In this document: one piece after another, positions 33,323-42,455 of the stretch
Numbering within the stretch: position 1 is the stretch's first letter
How the letters are laid out: the number at the start of each line of letters is the position of its first letter
Assembly: GCA_016715905.1 (NCBI GenBank)
Contig: JADJXI010000017.1
Location: 496,001 to 560,000 of the forward strand
DNA: 64,000 bases
Source of the DNA: Sphingobacteriaceae bacterium
Lineage (GTDB): Bacteria; Bacteroidota; Bacteroidia; B-17B0; Aurantibacillaceae
Direction of reading: 5' to 3'
The notes under the pieces: model-generated
Database searches by the model: none
Told to the model about the DNA's origin: nothing
What the model saw: only the letters and a program-made list of their open reading frames with translations
Made by a program: the position numbers and the translations under genes

Positions 33323-35908
33323 TTAAAAGTCATCATCGTCGTCGTCTTTCTTTTTAGGTTCTAACGGTTTTTCTTTCTTCTTATTGTTAGGTTGCTCCAA
33401 TTCAAATTTTTGATCGGCTTTATTTTTTTCTTTGGGTTTAAGGGTATCATTTTTAAATAAACCGAACTCTTCTTTTAAAATTTGTTTTAAATTTTGTTTC
33501 TCAAGTTGAATGTCTTCTTTAATTTTTTGTTTTAGGCCTTGTTTATCGTATTTGTAATGTATGTCATCAATATTCCCGCTCATTTGTATAAATGCACTTC
33601 TGCGGTTTTCGGGGTCGTTTTCCACCGGCCCAAATTCGTCATCGCTTCCTTTACGTTTTTTAGAAAGTAATTCACTTATCAATAATCGAATGTGATAATT
33701 TATATTGTTGTCAAAGTCATGGGTACCGTTTAATTCAATGTTGAGGGCAGTATTTTTAACGGTAGTTTGCGGAATATAAATAATCTTGTTTTGAATACTG
33801 ATCGTGCTGCTTAAGGTCGAAAATTTAATTCTTTTTAAATCTTCTACATCCACATATTTAGACAAACCTTCAAGGGGTTTAAAATCATTAAGCTCGCCTT
33901 GATTAATGTTTAACGTGACCGTGGAGCGTATCGAATTTAAATCCACATTTAAGTGATTATCCCATTTCGCCGAACAATGTATTTGTGCATTAGCAAACCC
34001 TTTTACCTGTTTATCGGTTAATGTAGCTTGTCCAAAATTATTGAGTTGTGAAAATAATTTTTGAATGTTTATGTTTTGCAGATTAGCTTGCATATTCACG
34101 CTTAAGTTTTGATTGGAACCGTCGGCCAATGCATCAATTTCTGCTTTGCCATCCATGGTCTCAAAGTTCATGTCACTAATCATGATCTTTTGATTTTTCA
34201 GTTCAAATTCACCTGAAATGTTTTGAGCTTTAAATTCTTTAAACTGCAGTTCATTGACCAGTACATTCAATTTTAAATTTAAATTTTCCGGAATATTAAT
34301 TTCAGAGGATTGCCCGGAGGAATAAATAAAATCTTCGGCATGGAAATTATTGCTTTTTAACTCACCAATAATATTTAAATTTTGTTTACTGTTTAAAATA
34401 AAATTAAAAAGTCCGGGTATCTTTCCATTTATGGTTAAATCCGAGCCTCCGCGTTTTAAAACCAGATTTTCAACTGTAGCACTGCGTTCAATTAAAACAA
34501 CCCGACAGGATTCTATTTTACTTTCCTTTTGATCGTTTTTAAATTGGATGAGGATTTGATTTAAACCTGCATCTATATTTATATTTACATTTTCAGATAA
34601 AGTTTTCTCTTTTAAATTTTCTAGTTTTCCGCTTACACTAGCCTTAAAGTTTAATTTCCCTTCCAGCTTCTCCAGCGTATCAATAGGCCAGAACTTCATC
34701 AGCTTATTTAAATTTAGTTCACCATCTGCTTTAAGGTTTAGGTGTGGATTATTAAAATCATTTAAAGCAAACTCACCTTGAATTTTATCTCCTTCCAACA
34801 AAGCGTGAATATTTTTTAAGGTAAGTCCGGACTTTGTTTTATCCATGAAAAAAGTGCCTTGCAATTGAATGTTAGTTAATGAAACACCGGTGGGTTTATA
34901 GAGAATGGAACTGTTTTTTACGCCAAAATCACTTTGCATCATCAAAGGTTCATTTGTTGCATATTTTATTTTTCCTCCGGCATAAAACTCCCCATCACTT
35001 TTATATTCGTTAATTCGTTGTTTGTATTTTTCGGGAAGTAAAGAGAGAATGGCTGAAACATCTAAATTTTTAGCCTGATAGCGCAGGTCTAAGGATTCTA
35101 AGGAGTCGGAATATTTAAAATCTCCGTTTAAATCAAAAATCATTTGGTTTAACTGAACGAGGGCCGATTTAAATTGGTATTCATTTTTCTTTACCTCCAA
35201 GTTTATTTCTAATTTAATATTTTTGTTTTGGAAGTAGGAAAGTTTGTCTTTCTGCAAAGAAGCTTTTTGTAGTTCACCCTGGGTTTGCAATTCAAATTCT
35301 TCTTCATGAAAGTTTCCTTTAAAGTGAATTTCATGAATTACAAATTCACTCATTAATAATTCTTTTTTGTTGCGATAGTTTATGCTGCTGTTTTGAATAG
35401 AAATTTTTTCGAGTTTAAAGTTAAGGCTATCGTTAACAGAATTATTATTTTCCGCATTGCTTTTCCAAATTTCAAAATTATGCGTTCCTTTCCCATCAGT
35501 TTTTAAATTTATTTCAGCGTGCATGATTTGTATTTCGGAGATGTTATACTTTTTGTAAAACAAATCTTTTAAGCTAAATCTTAAACCAATGGAACCAATT
35601 TGAGCCAAAGTATCTCTGTTTTTTTTATTCCAGCTTTCCATCACCACAACATCTTTAAACAATAAGGCACATTTTGGAAAACTGGAGATAAAAGTTAAAT
35701 CAATATTTTCCGGTTGTACTTTTATTTCACTTTTTAAATTTTTATTTAATTCGGTAATCAGCAAACTTTTCACTTTATCTTCATAAATAAAAACTAAAGT
35801 AATACCAATTAAACAAAACAGAACAAAAGCAGTTGCTAACCAAACAATTAGTTTAAGCAATCGAATAAAAGGATTTTTTTTTACGAGTTTATTTGGCTGT
35901 TCTTCCAC
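33323..35908 (-). CDS. AsmA-family protein
   Basis: 861 aa with a GTG start: one N-terminal membrane helix (about 17-38), then a long beta-rich periplasmic part of AsmA type (SEIKVQPENIDLTFISSFPK near the start; repeated beta-strand segments up to about residue 740; LNINQGELNDFKPLEGLSKYVDVEDLKRIKF near the C-terminal AsmA region). AsmA-like proteins are now seen as bridge-like lipid transfer proteins between inner and outer membranes; that role is taken from the family. The last 80 residues are highly charged and end in six Asp and a Phe. Upstream of the histidine kinase gene on the same strand. Confidence 0.82.
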   Translation of the reverse strand: MEEQPNKLVKKNPFIRLLKLIVWLATAFVLFCLIGITLVFIYEDKVKSLLITELNKNLKSEIKVQPENIDLTFISSFPKCALLFKDVVVMESWNKKNRDTLAQIGSIGLRFSLKDLFYKKYNISEIQIMHAEINLKTDGKGTHNFEIWKSNAENNNSVNDSLNFKLEKISIQNSSINYRNKKELLMSEFVIHEIHFKGNFHEEEFELQTQGELQKASLQKDKLSYFQNKNIKLEINLEVKKNEYQFKSALVQLNQMIFDLNGDFKYSDSLESLDLRYQAKNLDVSAILSLLPEKYKQRINEYKSDGEFYAGGKIKYATNEPLMMQSDFGVKNSSILYKPTGVSLTNIQLQGTFFMDKTKSGLTLKNIHALLEGDKIQGEFALNDFNNPHLNLKADGELNLNKLMKFWPIDTLEKLEGKLNFKASVSGKLENLKEKTLSENVNINIDAGLNQILIQFKNDQKESKIESCRVVLIERSATVENLVLKRGGSDLTINGKIPGLFNFILNSKQNLNIIGELKSNNFHAEDFIYSSGQSSEINIPENLNLKLNVLVNELQFKEFKAQNISGEFELKNQKIMISDMNFETMDGKAEIDALADGSNQNLSVNMQANLQNINIQKLFSQLNNFGQATLTDKQVKGFANAQIHCSAKWDNHLNVDLNSIRSTVTLNINQGELNDFKPLEGLSKYVDVEDLKRIKFSTLSSTISIQNKIIYIPQTTVKNTALNIELNGTHDFDNNINYHIRLLISELLSKKRKGSDDEFGPVENDPENRRSAFIQMSGNIDDIHYKYDKQGLKQKIKEDIQLEKQNLKQILKEEFGLFKNDTLKPKEKNKADQKFELEQPNNKKKEKPLEPKKKDDDDDDF

Positions 35909-35996
35909 TTTACTAAAGGTGCATAAAAGTAAAATGCAAGGTGAGAAGTTAAGATACAGGATTTAAACAAAGTGATTTTAATAAAAACAGTTAAAA

Positions 35997-37079
35997 TCAG
36001 GGTATAATCAACTTTTCCAGGAAGGATCGGCCACCCGAATAAATACGAATAAAATAAACTCCGCGCCTTAATTCATTCAAACTTATTTTTTGAATGGAAG
36101 ATGTAATCTGCCCCTTTTGCGTTTCTTTGCCCGTAAAATCATAAATGTCGTATTGAAGCGAATGGTGTGGAATAAACTGACTTAAAATATTTAATTCCCC
36201 GTTGATTACCGGATTTGGACCTAACTGAAACATAGATTTGAAATCAAGGTCAAGATAAATAATTTGAGAATAGGCAAAAGATCCGTCTTCATTTATCATT
36301 TTTAAGCGAAAGTAATTTTGATTAGTTTCAAAATTGTTAGGCGAAACTACTTTGTAATTTGTTTTTTCATTTAGTTTTCCTTTGGAGGCAGTGCTGTTAA
36401 AAGTGTAAAAGGAAAAGGCATCGGCAGCATTTTGTAATTCAAATCCCTGTAATTTATTTTCTCCATAGGTTTCCCATTCAAAAATAACTTCATCCGCATT
36501 AAGTTTTACATTAAAATGGGTAAGTTCAACCGGTAAAAGGGTTGGTGTACACGCCGGACCACTATAAACAATGGTGTACGTTAATAATTCGGCTACTCGG
36601 TTAGCTGTTAAGGAAAAAGTTAGCACTCCTCCAACTTGTACTATACTTGCACAGCTATTTGAATTACTTGCTCCGGTTATGGTGCCACTATCTCCATTGG
36701 GTGAGCCACCGGTTCCAAAAATTCTAAATGAATCTCCACTGTCTAGGCCCGGGCCTTGAGTACTCCCCGAACAGCTTGTTCTGTCGCCCATACAGGCATT
36801 TACATTTACGGTACAACCCGCGGGAATAGAAAAATCAGCAATTTTACTAACTGTTGAACAACCCCCTGAATTACCAGAGGGCTCTGTTGTTCCGCAAGCG
36901 CCATTTGGATCGGGATAGGTAACACTTCCTGAATAAGCTGCATCGTTACAGCCGGTACAACCGCAACCTAAAGCTGTTGTTGCTGTTTTAATGGATAAAT
37001 AGCCGGTTACGGTTTGTGCGAATCCCTTACTAAAAATTAGTATAAAAATGCTTGTAAATATAATTCCAGCCTTATTCAA
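35997..37079 (-). CDS. T9SS type A cargo with Cys-rich N-terminal domain
   Basis: 360 aa. Signal peptide (about 1-21, ending SKGFAQ), a Gly/Ser/Cys-rich domain (about 22-180) with 13 or so cysteines including CGCTGC and few charged residues, then a beta module opening LPVELTHFNVKLNADEVIFEWET and containing NYFRLKMINEDGSFAYSQI, and a C-terminal type A sorting domain (about 285-360, LGPNPV ... RRGVYFIRIYSGG). It should be secreted by the T9SS and released or anchored by the sortase PorU. TTG at 37077-37079 is the only start that keeps the signal peptide. Function of the N-terminal domain unknown. Confidence 0.82.
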   Translation of the reverse strand: MNKAGIIFTSIFILIFSKGFAQTVTGYLSIKTATTALGCGCTGCNDAAYSGSVTYPDPNGACGTTEPSGNSGGCSTVSKIADFSIPAGCTVNVNACMGDRTSCSGSTQGPGLDSGDSFRIFGTGGSPNGDSGTITGASNSNSCASIVQVGGVLTFSLTANRVAELLTYTIVYSGPACTPTLLPVELTHFNVKLNADEVIFEWETYGENKLQGFELQNAADAFSFYTFNSTASKGKLNEKTNYKVVSPNNFETNQNYFRLKMINEDGSFAYSQIIYLDLDFKSMFQLGPNPVINGELNILSQFIPHHSLQYDIYDFTGKETQKGQITSSIQKISLNELRRGVYFIRIYSGGRSFLEKLIIP

Positions 37080-37109
37080 TTTTTAATCTTTAAAGCGGCT
37101 AGGGATTAC

Positions 37110-37128
37110 TTATGTTATTACAACATAA
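37110..37128. promoter_or_regulatory. Palindrome upstream of a T9SS cargo gene
   Basis: TTATGTT and AACATAA form perfect 7-base arms around ATTAC, 31 bases before the start of the minus-strand cargo gene. It may be an operator; no factor can be named. The rest of the 257-base divergent spacer (37080-37336) is AT-rich without a clear motif. Confidence 0.25.
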
Positions 37129-37336
37129 CCTCCATTAGGATGATCACTTTATCCTGTTTGATTTTACACATTAAAAATAATAATTTTTCTCAGCTAAAAT
37201 TTTAATTAATTTTAAAGATATTGTTAATATTTGGGTGCGGAATTTTGTTAATTTCATTGGGATTAACGGCAACAGCCTATTTTTCATAGATACTAAATCA
37301 ATTTTTTTGTACCTTCAACAATCAAATCCATTAATT

Positions 37337-37954
37337 ATGAAAATCCAGTTGAAATTTCTTTTTAGTCTGTTGTTATCAGGTCTGCTATTTTATTCCTTCA
37401 CCTATAAACCGGCATTTGAAGAATTGGCTTTGAACGCCGCAATTCCAAAAGCTGATTATAAGATGAAAGATGTTTCCGGTAAAGAGATTTCTTTGGGCGA
37501 AGCCAAAACCGCTAAGGGTTTGTTGGTGATTTTCAGTTGTAATACTTGTCCGTATGTTAAAAAGAGCGAAAGCAGAATTAAGGAATACAGCGATTTTTGT
37601 TTAAGTAACGGAATTGGTTGTGTTTTGGTAAACAGCAATGAAGCGCAGCGTGCCGAAGAAGATAGTTTTGATAAAATGGTAGCTTACTATAATGAGCAAA
37701 AATTAAAATGCGCTTATACTGTGGATATAAAGAGTGCATTGGCTGATGCTTTTGGCGCAACCCGCACGCCTCAGGTATTTTTATTTGATGCCAAAGGATT
37801 AATTTATAAAGGAGCTATTGATGATAATGTGAAAGATCCTGCTGAAGTGAAAGATCCTTATTTGAAAAATGCATTAAATGCTTTGGTAAAGGGAAGTAAA
37901 CCGGCCACACAGGAAACCAAATCCATTGGTTGTACAATTAAACGCATAGAGTAA
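37337..37954 (+). CDS. Thioredoxin-like (AhpC/TSA-type redoxin) exported protein
   Basis: 205 aa starting at ATG 37337 (MKIQLKFLFSLLLSGLLFYS, signal or membrane anchor); the open frame upstream is AT-rich leader. The thioredoxin-fold domain has the redox pair SCNTCPYVKKSE (CxxC, about residue 75), NSNEAQ, and the cis-Pro region ATRTPQVFLFDAKGLIYKGAIDDN, ending with SIGCTIKRIE, a conserved third Cys in this subgroup. It probably acts in the periplasm on thiols or peroxides; substrate unknown. Convergent with a possible minus-strand small ORF. Confidence 0.85.
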   Translation: MKIQLKFLFSLLLSGLLFYSFTYKPAFEELALNAAIPKADYKMKDVSGKEISLGEAKTAKGLLVIFSCNTCPYVKKSESRIKEYSDFCLSNGIGCVLVNSNEAQRAEEDSFDKMVAYYNEQKLKCAYTVDIKSALADAFGATRTPQVFLFDAKGLIYKGAIDDNVKDPAEVKDPYLKNALNALVKGSKPATQETKSIGCTIKRIE

Positions 37955-38117
37955 TTTGTTGCTCTATTTTTCGTAAACTTTTGAGGGCTGAATTATAGGG
38001 GTCATTACTAATTTTATTAAGAATCTGGAGCTTTTTCTTGGCGTTTATAATTGTAATATCAGTTATTCCCAAATAATTCCATTTAATTCTAAAACTCAAG
38101 CCATTCGGAATGGGCAA
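37938..38117 (-). CDS. Possible small protein (59 aa, TTG start)
   Basis: An ORF open for 66 codons fills the 174-base gap between the redoxin gene and the DUF5522 gene. From TTG 38115-38117 it reads MPIPNGLSFRIKWNYLGITD at the start and contains AKKKLQILNKISNDPYNSAL, a plausible soluble, partly helical composition with well-formed hydrophobic spacing. There is no ATG. It overlaps the redoxin stop by 17 bases, and its upstream region overlaps the DUF5522 promoter. I do not recognise it. A chance ORF cannot be excluded. Confidence 0.35.
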   Translation of the reverse strand: MPIPNGLSFRIKWNYLGITDITIINAKKKLQILNKISNDPYNSALKSLRKIEQQITLCV

Positions 38118-38123
38118 ATTCAG

Positions 38124-38131
38124 TAAATTTG
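38124..38131 (+). promoter_or_regulatory. Candidate -7 box for the DUF5522-SpoIIE pair
   Basis: TAAATTTG matches TAnnTTTG and ends 12 bases before ATG 38144. The expected -33 TTG is not found. It overlaps the in-frame TTG at 38129, supporting the downstream ATG as start. Confidence 0.3.
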
Positions 38132-38143
38132 TTTGAATTAATT

Positions 38144-38314
38144 ATGTTTAATAAAGAGCTTGATCCGGAAGATTATTATTTGAGTCCGGAGGGTTACGTT
38201 ATTTTTACTGAAAAGTATCATTTAAAACGGGGCTATTGCTGCAAAAGCGGCTGTAAGCATTGTCCGTATGGCTACAATAAAAAAACCGGACGTATAGAAA
38301 AACCGATTAAATGA
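38144..38314 (+). CDS. DUF5522-type small Cys-rich protein
   Basis: 56 aa. It opens with DPEDYYLSPEGYVIFTEKYH and then HLKRGYCCKSGCKHCPYGY, the signature of the DUF5522 family, with four cysteines (CC-x3-C-x2-C) suited to zinc or Fe-S binding. Function unknown. Its TGA overlaps the ATG of the SpoIIE-phosphatase gene by four bases (ATGA), so translation of the two is coupled. Confidence 0.88.
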   Translation: MFNKELDPEDYYLSPEGYVIFTEKYHLKRGYCCKSGCKHCPYGYNKKTGRIEKPIK

Positions 38315-40404
38315 GATACTTTTTAAATATTCTGTTTGTATTTTCTTTTTTTGGCCATATGGCTCAAAGCAAAAAAGACAGTTTGGAAAACATCATTCAA
38401 ACCGGAAAGGATTCTGCAAAAATTAACGCCTTGTTTGCTTTATCAAATATTTATTACAAAAACGATACCGTAAACAACCGGATAACCATAAATAAAATGT
38501 TGGAACTTTCGGTTAAATCCAAAAACGTATTTGGTATTTCACAAGCCTTTTCAAAAAAAGCACAACTGATTTTGAAATTGCAGGGAAGCGAAGCAGCCTA
38601 TGCATGCCTGAAAGGGATGTTACCTTACATTGATACGATAAAACCTAACATTTATTTAGGCACCTATTATTTAACCTTGAGCAATATTTATTTAGCCGAT
38701 GGTAATGCTGATTTAGTGATGAAAAATTCCATAAATGCCTTAAAGGTGTATGAAAAACTAAATGATTATTTGGGTATTGCCAGAGCCTACCACGGTTTAA
38801 GTGCATTAACTACGGAGAGGGGATCTAATAAATCATTTGAATATGGATTAAAGGCTTTGGAAAATTATATTTTGGCCAAGGATGTAAACGGGGAAATAAG
38901 TATGCAAATGAATTTGGGAGTGAGTTACTTAAAAAGAGCTTTCTCCACTAATAATGAAAAAGATGGTGAAAATGCCTTTAAGCATTTATCAAAGAGTGCA
39001 GAAAAAGCAATACAAACCAATGATGATGTAAATTTGGCGGCATCTTATTCAAATTTGGGAGCCCTTTTTGGCTTTAAAAAGGAATATAAAAAGTCATTGG
39101 ATTATTGCAGAAAAGCATTGGTAATACGTAAAAAATTAGGCAATAAAATTTCCATTGCCAGTACGCTTACCAATATCGGACATAACTATTCTGAATTGAA
39201 TCAAAAAGACAGCGCAGTGTATTATACCCTGGAAGCTTTAAAGTATGCAGATGAGATTGGAGCGCCTTATATACAAATGGGATGTTATGAGCAATTATAT
39301 TTAATCTATCAACAAAGTAAAGAAGCAGATTTGGCCTTAAAATATCACAAACTTTTTAAAACGGTGAGTGATGAATTGCAGAATCAGGAACGAATGAAAT
39401 CCTTACAAGAGATAGAAACCAAATTCGAAACGGAACAGAAAGATAAAGAAATTATTGTATTAAATCAGTTGCAAAAAGCAAAGGATACCGAAATTTCACA
39501 TCAAAAAATCATCAATTATTTAATTGCCTCCGGATTAATTGTTGTGATTTTATTTTCCGCATTTTTAGGTAAAATATTTATTGATAAAAAGAAAGCCCAT
39601 AAACTTTTAAAAGCTCAAAATGAACTTATAAATGAAAAAAACAGAAACATAACCGATAGTATAAACTATGCAAAAATAATTCAAAGTGCGGTTTTGCCTA
39701 ACGATAATGAATTTTTAGAACATTTTAAGAACGGATTTATTCTTTTTAAACCTAAAGATATTGTGAGCGGCGATTTTTATTGGTTTACACAAAATAATTC
39801 GAAAAAAATTATTACGGTGGCCGATTGTACCGGTCATGGTGTTCCGGGTGCATTCATGAGCATGATTGGCATTTCTTTTTTAAACGAAATTGTAAATGAG
39901 AATGAAATCACCAACCCGGCTGAAATTTTAGGCTTACTCCGTTATAAAATTAAAACAGCCTTGAAACAAAAGGATTCAGAAAAACAAGCGCAGGATGGCA
40001 TGGATATGGCCTTACTAACTTTTGATGAACACTTCAATACTGTTGAGTTCGCCGGAGCCAATAATCCCTTATGGATTTTAAAAAAAGGCGAAAATATGAT
40101 CACTGAATTTAAACCGGATAAAAAACCGGTTGGCTATTATCATGGCGAAACCTTACCTTTCACCAAAACTCAAATTCCTTTACAAAAAGGAGATGCCCTT
40201 TATATTTTTACAGATGGAATTGCAGATCAGTTTGGCGGACCTAAAGGAAAAAAGTTTAAATACAAACAACTGAAACAAATATTAATTGATTTGAAAGATG
40301 CCTCTATGCAAGAACAGAAAACGGCCATCGAAAATTATTTCCAACAATGGAAAGGTGACATAGAACAAACTGATGATATTTGTATTATAGGATTGAAAGT
40401 TTAA
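38311..40404 (+). CDS. TPR and SpoIIE-type PP2C phosphatase, membrane anchored
   Basis: 697 aa: signal peptide (about 1-18), TPR array (about 60-360), short coiled coil, membrane helix near 403-425, second coiled coil, and a cytoplasmic SpoIIE phosphatase domain (about 440-697). The catalytic Asp motifs are FKPKDIVSGDFYWF, ADCTGHGVPGAFMSMIG and FTDGIADQFGGPKGKKF with TDDICIIGLKV at the end. Such proteins sense envelope signals and dephosphorylate an anti-sigma-factor antagonist or similar target; in Bacteroidota the partner is usually unknown, and none is encoded nearby. The urocanase gene follows after 4 bases, probably by chance of operon packing. Confidence 0.9.
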   Translation: MRYFLNILFVFSFFGHMAQSKKDSLENIIQTGKDSAKINALFALSNIYYKNDTVNNRITINKMLELSVKSKNVFGISQAFSKKAQLILKLQGSEAAYACLKGMLPYIDTIKPNIYLGTYYLTLSNIYLADGNADLVMKNSINALKVYEKLNDYLGIARAYHGLSALTTERGSNKSFEYGLKALENYILAKDVNGEISMQMNLGVSYLKRAFSTNNEKDGENAFKHLSKSAEKAIQTNDDVNLAASYSNLGALFGFKKEYKKSLDYCRKALVIRKKLGNKISIASTLTNIGHNYSELNQKDSAVYYTLEALKYADEIGAPYIQMGCYEQLYLIYQQSKEADLALKYHKLFKTVSDELQNQERMKSLQEIETKFETEQKDKEIIVLNQLQKAKDTEISHQKIINYLIASGLIVVILFSAFLGKIFIDKKKAHKLLKAQNELINEKNRNITDSINYAKIIQSAVLPNDNEFLEHFKNGFILFKPKDIVSGDFYWFTQNNSKKIITVADCTGHGVPGAFMSMIGISFLNEIVNENEITNPAEILGLLRYKIKTALKQKDSEKQAQDGMDMALLTFDEHFNTVEFAGANNPLWILKKGENMITEFKPDKKPVGYYHGETLPFTKTQIPLQKGDALYIFTDGIADQFGGPKGKKFKYKQLKQILIDLKDASMQEQKTAIENYFQQWKGDIEQTDDICIIGLKV

Positions 40405-40408
40405 GAAA

Positions 40409-42421
40409 ATGACAGAACAAGATTTTAAAAAAACGATTTTAACGGGAATTCCTAATGAATTGCCGGAATTAAAACCACACGACCCCAACATCAATCACGC
40501 TCCTAAAAGAAAAGATATTTTATCTACCGTAGAAAAGCGTTTGGCTATTAAAAATGCCTTGCGCTATTTTGATAAAAAACATCACCCTGTTTTAGCACCC
40601 GAGTTTGCGGAAGAACTAAAAAAATTCGGACGCATTTACATGTATCGTTTTCGTCCGGATTATAAAGTTTACGCTCGCCCTATTCAGGATTTTCCTTATC
40701 AAAGCCTACAGGCCGCCGCTATCATGCATATGCTTAGTAATAATTTAGATTATGCCGTTGCACAACATCCGCATGAGCTAATTACTTATGGCGGTAATGG
40801 CGCAGTTTTTCAAAATTGGGCACAATATTTATTAACCATGCAGTATTTGGCTACCATGACGGATGAACAAACTTTGGTGTTGTATAGTGGCCATCCCATG
40901 GGCTTATTTCCTTCGCACAAAGATGCGCCCAGGGTGGTAGTTACTAATGGCATGATGATTCCTAATTACAGCAAACCCGATGATTGGGAAAAATTTAATG
41001 CTTTAGGTGTAACACAATATGGTCAAATGACAGCCGGGAGTTTTATGTACATTGGTCCGCAAGGCATTGTACACGGCACAACCATAACCGTTATGAACGC
41101 TGCCCGTAAAAAATTTAAGAATGAAAAGGGCAGCAAAGGAAAATTATTTGTAACCTGTGGCTTGGGAGGCATGAGCGGAGCACAACCTAAAGCCGCAAAA
41201 ATTGCGGGATTGGTTTCTATCACGGCCGAAATAAATCCCAAAGCTGTTCAAACCCGTCATAGTCAAAAATGGGTGGATGAGGTGTATGCGGATTTAACCG
41301 AATTAATAGCTCGAACAAAAAAAGCCATGGCAGCACAAGAAGCCGTGAGTTTAGCTTATCAGGGCAATGTAGTTGATTTGTGGGAAAAGTTGGTCGAAGA
41401 AAACATGGAAGTAAGTATAGGTTCAGATCAAACTTCTTTGCATAATCCCTGGGCCGGAGGATATTATCCTGTAGGTTTTTCATTGGAAGAAAGTAATGAA
41501 ATGATGGCCAATGAACCCGATAAATTTAAAAAGGAAGTTCAAAAAACTTTGGTTCGTCATATTAATGCCGTAAATAAATTACACGCCAAGGGCATGTATT
41601 TTTTTGATTACGGTAATGCCTTTTTGCTGGAAGTGAGTAGAGCAGGAGGAGATGTTTTTAAAAATGGAACAAGTGGCGACTTCAAATACAATTCTTACGT
41701 ACAGGATATTTTAGGCCCTATGTGTTTTGATTATGGTTTTGGTCCCTTTCGTTGGGTTTGCACCAGCGCCAAAGAAGAAGACTTACGTAAAACAGATGAA
41801 TTGGCATTGATCGTATTGGAGGAGATGTACAAATCGGCTCCAGCTGAAATTAAACAACAATTAAGTGATAATATAATTTGGATTCGCGATGCCATGAAGA
41901 ATAATTTGGTGGTAGGTTCACAAGCCAGAATTTTGTATGCCGATAGTGAGGCCAGAATCAAAATTGCCAAAGCTTTTAATCAAGCCATTGCCAAAAATGA
42001 AATTTCAGCTCCGGTTGTTTTGGGGAGAGATCATCATGATGTAAGCGGAACGGATTCTCCATATCGGGAAACTTCTAATATTTACGATGGAAGTAAATTT
42101 ACCGCCGATATGGCCGTGCAAAATTTTGTGGGAGATGCCTTTCGGGGAGCAACCTGGATTAGTTTGCATAATGGCGGTGGAGTAGGATGGGGAGAAGTTA
42201 TTAATGGAGGTTTTGGTTTAGTGTTGGATGGAAGCCAAGATGCAGACCGTAAGTTACAACAAATGTTATTTTGGGATGTAAACAACGGAATTTCGCGCAG
42301 GGCCTGGGCCAGAAATGACGAGGCATTGTTTGCCATCAAAAGAGAAATGCAACGTACACCCAATTTAAAAGTTACCTTACCGAATTTAGTGGATGAGAAT
42401 TTACTAAATGGATTATTTTAA
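40409..42421 (+). CDS. hutU: Urocanate hydratase
   Basis: 670 aa, NAD-dependent enzyme converting urocanate to imidazolonepropionate in histidine breakdown. Conserved segments: FRPDYKVYARPIQDFPYQSLQAA (reads across residues about 78-100), ITYGGNGAVFQNWAQYLL, VTNGMMIPNY, GLGGMSGAQPKA and GPMCFDYGFGPFRWVC, whose first Cys (about residue 439) corresponds to the catalytic Cys; QDADRKLQQMLFWDVNNGISRRAWARN lies near the C-terminus. It is longer than the 557-residue Escherichia-type enzyme but normal for the long form found in Bacteroidota. hutH, hutI and hutG are not nearby. Confidence 0.95.
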   Translation: MTEQDFKKTILTGIPNELPELKPHDPNINHAPKRKDILSTVEKRLAIKNALRYFDKKHHPVLAPEFAEELKKFGRIYMYRFRPDYKVYARPIQDFPYQSLQAAAIMHMLSNNLDYAVAQHPHELITYGGNGAVFQNWAQYLLTMQYLATMTDEQTLVLYSGHPMGLFPSHKDAPRVVVTNGMMIPNYSKPDDWEKFNALGVTQYGQMTAGSFMYIGPQGIVHGTTITVMNAARKKFKNEKGSKGKLFVTCGLGGMSGAQPKAAKIAGLVSITAEINPKAVQTRHSQKWVDEVYADLTELIARTKKAMAAQEAVSLAYQGNVVDLWEKLVEENMEVSIGSDQTSLHNPWAGGYYPVGFSLEESNEMMANEPDKFKKEVQKTLVRHINAVNKLHAKGMYFFDYGNAFLLEVSRAGGDVFKNGTSGDFKYNSYVQDILGPMCFDYGFGPFRWVCTSAKEEDLRKTDELALIVLEEMYKSAPAEIKQQLSDNIIWIRDAMKNNLVVGSQARILYADSEARIKIAKAFNQAIAKNEISAPVVLGRDHHDVSGTDSPYRETSNIYDGSKFTADMAVQNFVGDAFRGATWISLHNGGGVGWGEVINGGFGLVLDGSQDADRKLQQMLFWDVNNGISRRAWARNDEALFAIKREMQRTPNLKVTLPNLVDENLLNGLF

Positions 42422-42455
42422 ATTTAAATAATTTTTAATACAATCACTTTAATTA

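Noticed and set aside
37235..37336. 34-residue upstream extension of the redoxin
   Set aside because: The signal peptide begins at ATG 37337; the upstream frame is AT-rich leader.
41220..41483. Minus-strand ORF inside hutU
   Set aside because: Antisense shadow within a strongly conserved enzyme gene, with a low-quality translation.
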